Shown: positions 9,516-21,060 of the stretch, in pieces | Numbering within the stretch: the stretch's first letter is position 1 | Layout of the letters: each line of letters opens with the position of its first letter | Assembly: GCA_004151065.3 (NCBI GenBank) | Contig: NWUY0300003011.1 | Coordinates: 9,782 to 33,277, forward strand | Direction: 5' to 3' | DNA length: 23,496 nt | From: Larix sibirica | Taxonomy: Eukaryota; Streptophyta; Pinopsida; Pinales; Pinaceae | Notes under the pieces: model-generated | What the model saw: the letters and a program-made list of their open reading frames with translations, nothing else | Database searches by the model: none | What the model was told of the DNA's origin: nothing | Position numbers and translations under genes: made by a program

Positions 9516-12500
9516 TCATTAGCAGAAAAATAGTTCTATTACAAAATGTCCAACTTCTATTATGCTAGCAAAAGTACTTTTCTTTAATATCCCTCCCCTA
9601 TATTTATATTACAAAAGTTTTGTCTTTACATGACTGTTCGTTTCAACTACCGCTAACCTTTGGGCTACCCCGAATTTGTCCTCTAGTGTTTTCACAAGAA
9701 ATGCAATTAATTACAAATTACTTTCTTGATGGACCCCCAGACTGGAAAGATAATTATTCCACACGTCAGCTTCCTCAAAAATAATTTTACATTGGAGAGG
9801 CTCCAATAATTCCAAAGATATTTCATGGTAAGATAACTCCTTCTATACGATGATCACTCCTTCAGATGTGGCCTTGTAGCTGTCCTCTAGGAAATAAGCG
9901 TTTATGGATGCCTGCCCAATATACTGATGGATTTTTTCTTCATTCAGCACATCCATTTTTATGATGTACTCCATCTCTGCAGCTCCATTAAACGTTGATC
10001 CTTTGTGGGTAGCTCGTACATATCCGGAGCCATGACATGATGACATTTTTCATGGATTTGATGAATTCCCTTATAGAATCCTATATAGTTCTCGATGGAT
10101 TTAGGTATTTCACATACATCCTTCTGGAATATTTCCTACAGAATTCAAGGAGTCACATATCTAAGTTAAGAGCTGCGGTCGGCTTGTTCAGTAGGTGATC
10201 AGGAAAGTTTGCTTTTTCTTTCCTCTAGGCTATCTTTTTTTTTATCCTAAGTGCATCATTAACAATCCTCTGTCTTATTACCAAAGATTCTGCAGCGATA
10301 TATTTCTTACTTGCTATCATTAGCTTCATTTTATAGATTTATTCTATGAGTAATTCTTGTGAGTTGTATATATTTTCCTAAATTTTACAGGCGTGTTCGT
10401 GGAAAGGAATCATATCTTGTTTCTGATTATTTTCTGGCTCGACCTATTCTGACAGTGACTCCTTTTCCTTGATAAGCTCATCCATCTGAAACTTCAAGTC
10501 TTCCACCTATTGATTTGTTGTTGACTCTTTTGTCTCCAATTCACTTATGCGGTATTCAGAATCACTTCTTTCACCCTCCATGATCATCAGCTATACCTTC
10601 AAAGCATCCTTCTCAGTTTTGAAATTTGGATAGTCAGACAGTAATTTGTCCTTTTCATCCACTAAAACTTCACGTTTCTACTTCAACTCTATCCCCTCTA
10701 CTCGTTCTTTCACTAAGTTATCTTTTAGCTTCAACATCCTCTCTTTGTTGTGATTAATGTCGTTTAACAATTTATCGAAATTATCTACACTTGTTTGTGC
10801 AACTGCTACGCTCACAGATGTTGTGAACTTGGGGTCTTTGTGGGTGCCTTCCATGATGGTGTTCTCTTGGATAGTGACCACATCCGAATGTGTGCCCATA
10901 TTCAATATTTTCTCTGATCTTCTGGTGATTTTTTTCCTCTTTGAATAAAAAATAATGGTGTCCAACTTGGCCACGATATGTTGTTTGGATGATGTAAAAG
11001 GTCTGAGTCCAATCTCTACAAAAGGGAGGTGTCCCCCAGTAAGCACGACTCCGGACACTTCTGGTGGGTATGTATCCATGTCTTGTGCGATTGTGTATTC
11101 ATCTTGTGTTTCTTCTGTTTCCACGGCTTTCTTGGAATTGTCCTCCTCCTCTTTCCTCTTTTGTTTCTCAGCTGCATCCTTTTCTTATCTTTCTCTTCTC
11201 GCTTCTTCTTTCTGTCTTTTATCTTCCTCCTCTCTTTATTGTTTGTCTGCTTCTTCCTTTTGTAACCTCTCTGCCTCTTCTCTTTGACTTCTTTTTGTTT
11301 TTTCCTTCTCTTGCCATTCTATTTTTGTTGCATGTAGCCTTTCGGCTTCTTTGCTTTGCTTCTGTAATTCTTCCTCTTTTGCAGTTTTGGCAGCATGACT
11401 GGGACCAACGCCGCTTTTCCGAAAAAAATGTTTGTTTATCTCAGTCATATTGTTTTCTCTTCGATACACCTCCTCATCCTTCAAGAAGTGGTTCATGTAT
11501 TCAAAATGGATTTTGCATGACACACAATGATTGGCGGCCTTTTGCTGACTATCATTTATTACGAAAATATTTTCCCCAAATGGAATGCTTCTAAAGTCGT
11601 TTATGAAAAATTTTGTGCCTTTCACCTTGGGAAATTTGTAGTCCCCAATACAAAAGTGTAATGGTTGGTAGGAGGCCTTATTATGTTCATGCAAAAAACG
11701 GCCAACCCCATTAACAAAAACCTGCCTCATAGCCTCCTTGTGTACTACAAAGTCAGTCACATACTGAGGCATTAGGGATGGGGCTTTGGATCCCCCAAAC
11801 ATTCTGATGTAGGTGCCTTCAAGAGAAAAGTAATAATATCCATACTCATTAATGAATGCCATAGCATTGTCAGATAGGCAGTTTGATTCTTCATCGAAAA
11901 TCAACCAATACAGAGGAATGATTAATTCTTCACAGATGAGATTGTAATAGCTTGCATATTTGTGGTCCCAGGTGATGCGATAGGCCACATAGAAGGGAGA
12001 CTCAGCCTGGTTCCAGATACATCCCAATTTAGGGAATGGGTTCCTGACCATTATACAATCCATGAGATATAAGGACATGAATAATTATGTTTTCTTCTCA
12101 GTCATTCCTCCTTGAGCTGCAGCTATGGTCGACACCAAGCTCTCTGAGATGATATCTTCCCAATTAAAAAAATTTCCATGGAAGGCTATATGATATATCA
12201 AGGGCACCCAATTAAGCTTATAAATGTTTCCATTCACCCTACCGAAAATTCTTCTGAGTATCAAAGCTATGATTATGAATGGGGTCCTTAAGATTTGAGT
12301 GTCATATTCCCCACTTGATTTCAGCCTTAGTTTCTTCCCTAGGATTATCATTTTCTTGGCATACTCAAAATGGTCTATATTTACACCCCTGATCAATTCC
12401 TCTATCATCATGACTCTGGGTGGTGGAAATTTATATTCCGCAGCTATGTGACCAGGTTGGAAATATGCAAACCCTTCCCCTTTTGCATTTTAGATAATCC

Positions 12501-12834
12501 TTGTGCTAATATCTATGTAAGGAAAGATCCATCGGATAACTTCAAAGCATGGAAACATCTCCAGGCATGTGGCTGCTTTGTGGAGGCCCAATTTATTGAT
12601 GTTTTGGTACACCATCATCTCCTCGATGGATGCATCAGGTACATTCTGATCCCTAATAAGATGGTATAGTTCACCCCATTTGAATTCTGGGGTGATTACT
12701 ATTGCTGGTTTGGTGTCTTCGAACACAGTTTCTACCGGAACGAGAGCAACCACTTCTATGTTGGAATCTGATTCAGTTGTCCTGAGATTTCCATTTCCGG
12801 TCCTTCTTTGCATTTCGGAATCCTAATGAGACAT
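9516..12834 (-). pseudogene. Long interrupted leftward gene (copy 2)
   Basis: Same as 936-4254, with no coding difference noticed. The start is ATG at 12832-12834. The in-frame TAA/TAG codons recur at +8580, for example 12490, 12085, 11236, 11185 and 10678; the single TGA is at 10153. The terminus is uncertain, at 9609 (TAA) or 9516 (TGA). Aligned to the rightward gene, the TAA at 12490 falls opposite a Lys codon and the TAA at 12085 opposite an Arg codon. At those two places the paralogue therefore does not itself show Gln. Confidence 0.65.
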
Positions 12835-15210
12835 TGAATCAAAGTGTAATCAAGTTTTAATGACAAAGAAATAGTAGTAAAAAAAATTCCTTATCAATAT
12901 TGTCGATAGAAAACCAGGTTAAGAAATTATTACTTCCATGATGTTGGATGCTTCTTTGCTATGTATCAAGAAAGTATACTGGAATGCACTAGACAATATG
13001 TAACTACAAATTCCTGAGCAATCATTCTAAAAGAGGTTCACCAATGATCTCTATCAAATAACTATCCAACCATAGTATCCATGTTTTTCGTATGAATGAC
13101 GGAGAGCTTATTTATTAGGTAGCTTGCTTTTGGGGTTACTCTAAAAGTGTTTTAACCTTGCTAGGACAGCACATGGATAAATTAGATATGAACTCAGTAT
13201 CTCTCAATCAACTTTCGTTTTATACAAATCCAACCGATCCCTTGAAAGGAGAAGCTACTTCTATAATGATACATGATAAGTGTCTCCACACAACTAATCT
13301 TTATGGGAAGGTGAACTCTACAAAAAATGATCTTATATGAGATTGCATGTAATCGAATCCACCAATTCTTATGGAAAAATCATGAAAGGGTCCTTCCGCA
13401 AACTATACCACCCAGATCACTCACGTAAAGTATTACGGGTCTCTTCCATGCGAGGGTGGGAGTAGCAAATTAAAGATAAAAAAAAGTGAAGGATGAAAAA
13501 CCAATGAGAGAAATTGCCATTGATAAATCGTCGTTGTGGGAGGTAGAGCGCGGGATTGGAATTCGTAATGGCCCTGATGGTGTGTAACAAAATAATGGCT
13601 AAGGCCATCTTCCCTTCGTGATTGTAAGTGTAAGAATAATGGGCATCCCAAAAAGTCTTGTAGACACATCACACTCTACTTGCCCAGAAGGAACCTAGTT
13701 TTGCGAGCTATATAAAAAATGTCTGTTTTGCAGGTCACCTCACTTAGTAGGTTTTTTGGTGAGTTAGTTCTCAAGTCCAACGAACAAACTACTATGGTAG
13801 GCTGGAATGTGTAAGCGTTCATTGTATTAGTTGAAGCATATTAAACCCATGGGGTTAGCTCAACTGGAAAATTCCATAAGGGCTGTCGAGAGGACGCCAC
13901 CGAATGGTAGGTATGGCCCAGGGTATTTGTTCGGATGCGAATAACCCTAGCCATGCTGGGTGGAAACCACTGCTTATAGACTCGCCGGGGTGGTAGCAAC
14001 AAATCTACGTCCAATCAGAAAAAACCAAATGGTTTTCCTAAAAATATATAAACAAAAGAGTGGACAAACCAATGGCAAACACGTTTCATATAAGGGGCCA
14101 AATTCTAATTGAGAGGATACCGTTTCAAACCAAAAGAGTACAAAGGTATAAAATGGCCTACCTGGTAGTTGAAGAGTGGTCACAAAACAAAGATTCAATG
14201 GCGTTGGGCGTTTGGAGGAGCCTTTGATTTCAATGGCGTGAAAAAATGATAGTAAAAACCCCATTTTTTTACCTTTTATAATCGTTCAAACCTAGTAATA
14301 AATGCGTGGGGTAAACGTTGGCGGGGTCCACCAAATGGTCGGGTCGTTTTGGTGTAAATTTAAATAAAATTTTCCCTCCGTATTGCAACAGAATCATTTT
14401 GGCAGCGATAGGTTTTGCCGTCATTTTGTCTTTTCACAATGAAATGTGTCAGTGGTCTTTCTTATCTTACGATGATTCCTTTTCTGAAATCCTTTTCGAC
14501 ATCTTTTGATCTTTCCGCGCCGAAGCGCATCAGTGCGCTTTTCATTCTTTGCCGAAGTGTTTCGGGGTGATTGGTCTAGGATTTCCGATATTCAAATAGA
14601 GATATGGCGTCATTTCCATTTCGGGGTGACACCTCACCTTGCTCCAATCCCTTTGTCAGAATGATCTCTCATAATGTCGGCGACACACTTTGGCATAACT
14701 TCTTTTCACGCAGCGAAACAGTCGGGGATTCTCCCCATCTTGCACCAATTTTCCTTTCACCGAGGCATCTTCGACGTCTTTTCTATTTCATGCCGATGCG
14801 TTTCGGCGTCCCTTTTACTTTCATGCCGAAATGTGTCGGCGTGACTTAGGGAGTTGCTCCGATACGCGGCAAAAACCAAGTGTCTCAGCACAATTTTACG
14901 AATGTTCCGACCATTTCGGTGGAAGAGGAAAAGTTACTGCGAAACAAGATTCTTTCCAAGAAAACCAATTATTGCTCTGTTGGTTTCGGCGCAACTCAGT
15001 GAGTTTCTTCGATCATTTCGGCGAGAGAACACAATTTTTACTTAGTCCAAAGACTTTCCCTTTTCACTTGTTTTCAGGAAAATTTCTAAGTGACAAAAGA
15101 TGAACTCTACTAGGATGAGCAAAAATTTAAGTGAATTAAAATAGAAGGAGGGGCCCTACAATTTTAGGAAAATTTTGGGGATAAGTTTCTAGTAGAAACA
15201 TATGGTTTGG
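12835..15210. other. Region between the divergent genes (copy 2)
   Basis: Repeat of 4255-6630. It holds the same TATA-like string (13709), A-box-like word (13856) and palindrome cluster (14523-14840). Two of the three differences between copies fall here (14370 and 14445), which fits non-coding sequence. No protein gene is supported. Confidence 0.4.
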
Positions 15211-15301
15211 ATCAGTTCCATGCATTTCTGAGTTACGTATGTTGTTTTTTGATTTTGCAGGCATAGTCTTTTCGAAATGGAAAAAAGAAATAGGTCCAAG
15301 T

Positions 15302-15394
15302 ATGGCTGAGGAATTGAAGTTTAAGGACCCCAATTTCAGGTTCTATTCTGACATCAATAACTTGGCACTCGGTGTTCGATCCTTCCTGAGTTAG
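15302..15394 (+). pseudogene. Truncated duplicate of the rightward gene's N-terminus (copy 2)
   Basis: Same as 6722-6814: a 30-codon frame beginning MAEELKFKDPNFRF and ending at TAG, 236 bases upstream of the fuller gene's start. Confidence 0.55.
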
Positions 15395-15537
15395 TTCAAT
15401 TTTTTCATTCAATTTGCAGGTATGATTTAGTTATTACTGCTCAGATCGATTCCATGCATTTCTGAGTTACGTATGTTTTTTTCTGATTTTGCAAGCACAG
15501 TCTTTCCGAAAGGGAAAAAAGAAACAGGTCCAAGGCT

Positions 15538-18500
15538 ATGGCCGAGGAATTGAAGTTCAAGGACCCCAACTTCAAGTTCTATTCTGAAACACATGCTAGA
15601 GTTTTGGATACCCTATGTATGGACTGGTCAAGGATCTATAGCATCTTCGATGGGGATGACTTCTCTGAGTTCAAGGACGATGCCCCACTGTATCAGAACA
15701 TCAGTAACTCTCATCTGCATGTGATTTCTGCATGGCCTATAGTAATGTCATTCATGGACCTCGTGAAATGGATGATTGATTACCCAGCTATCCAAACCAT
15801 AAGTTTCAAGAATGCTGACCAATCCATCTATGCTTCTTTTAAGCTAGATACCTTTGCAAGAGTTTATAACCTAAAGGCTTGCTCACACAGGATTTTATTA
15901 GAGCATTCAAGGAAATGTATGAACCAGATGTTCTTCTCAAGTCCTGGATGGATGACCTAGACACATTTTTCCTCAAACCTAATAGGAAGTACCCCATTGC
16001 TCTTCTCAAGGATCCCTACAAACTGCTAGTAGCCATGTTATGCAGATTCTATGGAGCCGAGACGTGCCAATATTTCAAACTTGAATGGGCCCCCTTATCC
16101 CATTACATTACTGTTACTGGTAAGGTTTTCAATTGGTCCCAAATATTTTTTTGTTACATTTCGGGACACAATTGCCACCATGCAAAAAACCTCAATAGTT
16201 AAAAAACCTAGGTTCTTCATGTCGGCATACATGATGGATATTATGTGTGCATCTTTCTCTTATCCTGCATTGAATTGGAATTGGACTAGGGAGAAACCCC
16301 CCATTCATATCTATTGTTTAATTTTATGGGAATACAATTATGCTCCCCACAGTTATGATATTTGTGGCAAGTTTATCACTACAACTTATTATGCCATTTT
16401 CAAAAGAGCTTCCCCTAGAATTTCTAAGGGTGTCATTTCCCTAATTACCACTATGGGAGATTGGTATGTTGGTGAACATTTCACTTACATTAGAGTTTGG
16501 GGAAGCAAATCAATTCCTTCCTAGGATTGTTCCAGATAGAATGGTGTTCTCAGAGGTAGCCTTTCATACTATGTATGAGGGATTTCATGGCCAGCGCCAT
16601 TCCTCAAAGAGGAGAGATTGGCCCAAATTTCCATTATATATCAGACATATGGTTATTTCAAATGCAACCCATGGCATTACCTTAGCCAAGTAAATGGATT
16701 GGATCAAGCTAGGGTTTGCGGGGAAAAGAATGCATGACCGAAAGGGTCTTATCGTAGAGCATTTTGTCCAAGCTCACCTAAATAATTTTATATTCATGAA
16801 TTCCAACTTGATGACTTCATATATCAAAATTCTCATTCATTTGAGGAAGTGCTCATCAGATTTCCTAATGTTGGTCAAAGGATTCTAGTGCATGAAGCAC
16901 AACAATAACAGAAGATAGGAGTATTGGAGGATAGGAACATGTTCTTCCAACAACAGGATGTTTCTAGAGAAGCATTCGAAGATGCCAACAAAGCCATAGT
17001 CTTGAGTTCAATTGCACCTCAATCCAGTACAAAGCAAGAGATGGAGAAAAAAAAGGGTAATCATCCTATGATACAGGGTCCTTCTACTACTCCTATCCAA
17101 AACCTCGACCTGCTTATACAGAAGACCCATGATCTCCAAAGTAATTCATCCATTCACACTCAATATGTTTATGATGCTTCCTCTGTTTCCATAACACATT
17201 CTGATCTTGCTATTAAGACTGAGAACTCAACTATATTAGTAGTAAACCCCCCTTTACGTACTTCTACTAGTGAAATTATTGATTTAGAGAAATAGCAACC
17301 TGTATAAGTAGTCGATCCAACACATGTGACTCAAGATCCATCTCAACCAATAGTTGATAATTCCACCCAAAATGTAAATAGTAATATCCCTCATCAATCT
17401 TAAGATACTAGCATGTAAAATATACCCACTGTAGATGACCCTATGCAACATGATGTATCTAGTTCACCTCATAATCCATCTGCTACACATAACCCTTCTG
17501 ACATAACCACACAGTTTTTAGATCCACCTACCACCACTTCATTGAATACTCCATCTAATCAGACCATTGCTCAACAACCTACTCAACCAAGTATTTCATC
17601 AAGCACAATTGTGACCCCATCACAACCTCAGACCAATATCTAAAATACTACACGTATTCCATCCACAACATCCACTATGTCTTCTTCCTCTCAACGGAAT
17701 GCATTGAGCTCTCTCAGAACCAATCACAGTCTATGGTTTCTACTGTGAGTCAAACTATTCCCATTTTTCCAACTAATGGACTGTTGGCTTCTACAGTAGA
17801 GGATACAAAAGACTTTGATGAAGATGTTGTGGTGGTCCTTGGATATTACTGTTTCAATTAAAAAATAAAATCAATACTTAAAAAGGCACCAAAGAGGACT
17901 ACCTCAGGGAAAGTTTGGGTTGGACCAACTACAAATCAATTGATTTGGAAACAAGCCATTGTTGATCCACAGGGAGAGGCAATTGATGCCATGCGAACTT
18001 TTGTTGGAGCCAATTTTGATTCTTTCTCCACTCTAAGTGATACATTGGAAGAGGATAAGGCTAAGAACTTAACACTCCAGGAAGAAACATATTCCCTACA
18101 ACAAACTTTGGCCAGACAGAAAGTCGAGAATAGTACCATCCTACAGAATCTTCATAATTAAATCCATCAAATCACACAACAAAAGCATATTGCTGAAGAG
18201 AAATTAATAGACAAGCTAGTGTTTTGGCTTATCTCAAGGTTCAGTTAGAGAAAACTAAAGAATATAGTGCATTTTCTAATTTTTTCAAATTAACCATTCG
18301 GGAATTTAAAGATGAAGTTATTTCTTGTAACAACAAACTCAAGCAGACCCAAACTTAGTATTTCTTTGGCCTCAATGAAATCTAGGATGAATTTAATGAT
18401 TTTGAAGGATTGGAAGACCTCCTAGATGACCATGTATACAAAAGAAAGAAAGCACATCCATCTTATGAGCAATTGTGTGAGTGGAAGACACACTTGAAAA

Positions 18501-19084
18501 ATATCCCGCAGTCTCTTCCTCGTCTTGATCAGGTAAAATTAATGAGAACCAGAGTTTCTATCAAGTCTTGGGGACTTATTTGCAAGGAAGTGGCTCAAAT
18601 GATCTAAAAGGGATAGAATGTATGTGATATACAATAGATATTGATATATAATCATCTAGAGAGTATGGAAATGCATGTTTTTGTTGAGTTGGCAGAATCC
18701 GTACCAACTAACCCGAGGCTTGCTGAGGTGGAAGAACATAGGGATAAAACTACTCAATCCATACATGATGCTGCTCAACTCAACATTTCTCTTTTAAGAT
18801 CCTTCATTCTGGCTCCTAATCAGTTGGAAGTTACCCTACAGAGTTTTCTGGATTCATGGTCTAAGATCCACATTAAGGATATTAAATCCTATTTGTGCAA
18901 GGACCAACTACAACTCGAGCACACATATTATCCTAATATTTCCCACATGTTGGATGTATACGCTACATGGAAATATAACATAACCAATCCAGATCGGGGC
19001 AATTAGATTTGTATCCCTTAGATGTAGGACAGTTGGCCTCATTTTGTGGATCATTGGCCTGACTTACAATGGTATTTATTTTGA
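15538..19084 (+). pseudogene. Long interrupted rightward gene, most complete copy
   Basis: I do not recognise the family. The start is ATG 15538. The order of parts is as follows. An N-terminal globular region (about 15538-16870) contains YQNI, KLEWAPL, GKVFNW, FFMSAYMMD, TYIRVWGS and PKFPLYI. A Ser/Thr/Pro/Gln-rich linker spans about 16930-17800. A coiled-coil region follows (17940-18350; for example LQEETYSLQQTLARQK). A C-terminal region (18410-19080) ends in a Trp-rich tail (DSWPHFVDHWPDLQWYLF) at TGA 19082. Frame changes are needed near 15875, 16145, 16505, 16860, 17705 and 18220, so it is probably a pseudogene, though introns or base-calling errors could explain some. Internal stops are only TAA/TAG (17 in all): 16691, 16906, 17293, 17305, 17401, 17416, 17641, 17859, 18159, 18356, 18383, 18605, 18614, 18635, 19004, 19019 and 19025. 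The layout of globular domain plus coiled coil resembles plant retrotransposon accessory ORFs, but this is inference. Confidence 0.65.
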
Positions 19085-19091
19085 TCTCAAT

Positions 19092-19119
19092 AGAGGAAAA
19101 ATGGGGGGTTAGAAAGGGG
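19092..19119 (+). other. Polypurine stretch after the rightward gene
   Basis: A purine-rich run (GAGGAAAAATGGGGGG, then a short TT, then AGAAAGGGGA) lies just past the TGA at 19082. Polypurine tracts precede the 3' LTR in LTR retrotransposons, so this hints at a retroelement origin, but I see no LTR after it. The leftward gene has a G-rich run (AGGGGAGGG on its own strand) at a similar place, about 1012-1020. The repeat is at 20283-20310. Confidence 0.35.
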
Positions 19120-19215
19120 AACCAACTGTAGAAGGTCTGATGTAATTTATTGTATCGGTTATGTTGGGAACATTTGTCTCTCTAAGACCCGATTGTAATT
19201 TTTTGCAAACCTGTT

Positions 19216-19221
19216 AATAAA
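19216..19221 (+). terminator. Candidate poly(A) signal of the rightward gene
   Basis: AATAAA lies 131 bases after the TGA, preceded by TG-rich and TTGTA-type far-upstream-like words (TGTAATTTATTGTA, TTGTAATTTTTTG). The spacing suits a plant 3' UTR. It recurs at 20407-20412. Confidence 0.4.
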
Positions 19222-19357
19222 AGATGGAGCCGGCCTACAGTTTGTTTCTACATGTGTCAAGATATAGTTTTCTTCCTCCGATTTTCTTCCTTTGCTTTTA
19301 TTCGAGTCATTAAAATCTTGAATGTTAAGATTCATAAGAGTTCAATTTGAATGTTTT

Positions 19358-19358
19358 N
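19358..19358. other. Single-N contig join
   Basis: The N follows GAATGTTTT and precedes CAAATCACACAAC, which restarts sequence already seen from 18168. At 20548 the same GAATGTTTT continues into GATTATTGATG, so the fourth contig extends the third. Confidence 0.9.
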
Positions 19359-19359
19359 C

Positions 19360-20275
19360 AAATCACACAACAAAAGCATATTGCTGAAGAGAAATTAATA
19401 GACAAGCTAGTGTTTTGGCTTATCTCAAGGTTCAGTTAGAGAAAACTAAAGAATATAGTGCATTTTCTAATTTTTTCAAATTAACCATTCGGGAATTTAA
19501 AGATGAAGTTATTTCTTGTAACAACAAACTCAAGCAGACCCAAACTTAGTATTTCTTTGGCCTCAATGAAATCTAGGATGAATTTAATGATTTTGAAGGA
19601 TTGGAAGACCTCCTAGATGACCATGTATACAAAAGAAAGAAAGCACATCCATCTTATGAGCAATTGTGTGAGTGGAAGACACACTTGAAAAATATCCCGC
19701 AGTCTCTTCCTCGTCTTGATCAGGTAAAATTAATGAGAACCAGAGTTTCTATCAAGTCTTGGGGACTTATTTGCAAGGAAGTGGCTCAAATGATCTAAAA
19801 GGGATAGAATGTATGTGATATACAATAGATATTGATATATAATCATCTAGAGAGTATGGAAATGCATGTTTTTGTTGAGTTGGCAGAATCCGTACCAACT
19901 AACCCGAGGCTTGCTGAGGTGGAAGAACATAGGGATAAAACTACTCAATCCATACATGATGCTGCTCAACTCAACATTTCTCTTTTAAGATCCTTCATTC
20001 TGGCTCCTAATCAGTTGGAAGTTACCCTACAGAGTTTTCTGGATTCATGGTCTAAGATCCACATTAAGGATATTAAATCCTATTTGTGCAAGGACCAACT
20101 ACAACTCGAGCACACATATTATCCTAATATTTCCCACATGTTGGATGTATACGCTACATGGAAATATAACATAACCAATCCAGATCGGGGCAATTAGATT
20201 TGTATCCCTTAGATGTAGGACAGTTGGCCTCATTTTGTGGATCATTGGCCTGACTTACAATGGTATTTATTTTGA
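19360..20275 (+). pseudogene. 3' fragment of the rightward gene (repeated contig overlap)
   Basis: Duplicates the C-terminal part of the gene at 15538-19084: the end of the coiled coil, then the open segments at 19601-19798 and 19832-20197, then the same TAG/TAA series, with TGA at 20273-20275. The protein-level sequence appears identical to the first copy. It is very likely not a separate gene but an unmerged contig overlap. Confidence 0.7.
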
Positions 20276-20406
20276 TCTCAATAGAGGAAAAATGGGGGGT
20301 TAGAAAGGGGAACCAACTGTAGAAGGTCTGATGTAATTTATTGTATCGGTTATGTTGGGAACATTTGTATCTCTAAGACCCGATTGTAATTTTTTGCAAA
20401 CCTGTT

Positions 20407-20412
20407 AATAAA
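20407..20412 (+). terminator. Candidate poly(A) signal (repeat copy)
   Basis: AATAAA, identical in context to 19216-19221. Downstream sequence is unique from 20549 onward. Confidence 0.4.
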
Positions 20413-20548
20413 AGATGGAGCCGGCCTGCAGTTTGTTTCTACATGTGTCAAGATATAGTTTTCTTCCTCTGATTTTCTTCCTTTGCTTTTATTCGAGTCA
20501 TTACAATCTTGAGTTTTAAGATTCATAAGAGTTCAATTTGAATGTTTT

Positions 20549-21060
20549 GATTATTGATGTTTTGTGATTGCAGGGTAATAAGAATGTTTTCTCATTATTC
20601 ATGTTTTTACATGTTCTCTTTTGGATTGATAACTATTTGAGATGTTAATCTATTGTTCACTCATTCTTTTAATTTGATAATTTATTTAGATGTTATGTTT
20701 CTATTACATTAAAACGGATCTACTCATTTGATGTTTCAATTGATTTTCATCAGTAAAATTTTGAGAAAAAAAGGAGGATTTATCGCCCTGTTTTATTTAG
20801 TTTAAATATATTATCAGTAATAGAATCTAACCATTAGTTTGATTCCATTCAGGATGTTGTCTCTGTCTGAAACTTGACAATTAATCTTTTCATTTAAATA
20901 TTATATTATATAGTATCAACTTCATCCTTACCCTAAGTCTCCCTTAAGGAGTAGAATGAACTTCATAAGGCCACTGTAGGCTTAAATCCGTTGGAAGTGA
21001 TAATTTTCAACGACTAGGAAATAGGTGAGCCCTTATGTAGATTTCCTTGAAGTTTCTAGA
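20549..21060. other. AT-rich sequence without a recognisable gene
   Basis: About 500 bases of AT-rich DNA with stops in all frames. TTTTGTGATTGCAG at about 20560-20573 resembles a plant 3' splice site and might belong to a spliced 3' UTR of the rightward gene. Nothing else stands out. Confidence 0.35.

Larger units (their letters stand above)
9415..17993 (+). repeat. 8579-bp direct repeat, copy 2
   Basis: Near-identical to 835-9413. This copy forms the left part of a longer contig running to 19357, so it is the better version to use for annotation. Non-coding features of copy 1 recur here at +8580. Confidence 0.95.
18168..19357 (+). repeat. 1190-bp direct repeat, copy 1 (contig end)
   Basis: Repeated at 19359-20548, offset 1191, with an N between. 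I saw six substitutions, at 19178, 19237, 19279, 19313, 19322 and 19324. All fall in the last ~180 bases before the N, while the first ~1000 bases appear identical. That distribution fits a low-quality contig end or a haplotype difference better than an old duplication. Confidence 0.95.
19359..20548 (+). repeat. 1190-bp direct repeat, copy 2 (contig start)
   Basis: Repeat of 18168-19357. This copy continues into unique sequence and is probably the truer version where the two differ near the end. Confidence 0.95.

Noticed and set aside
835-17993. Rolling-circle or circular-element explanation for the 8.6-kb tandem repeat
   Set aside because: The copies are separated by N and copy 2 runs on into different sequence, so contig redundancy explains it without a circular intermediate.
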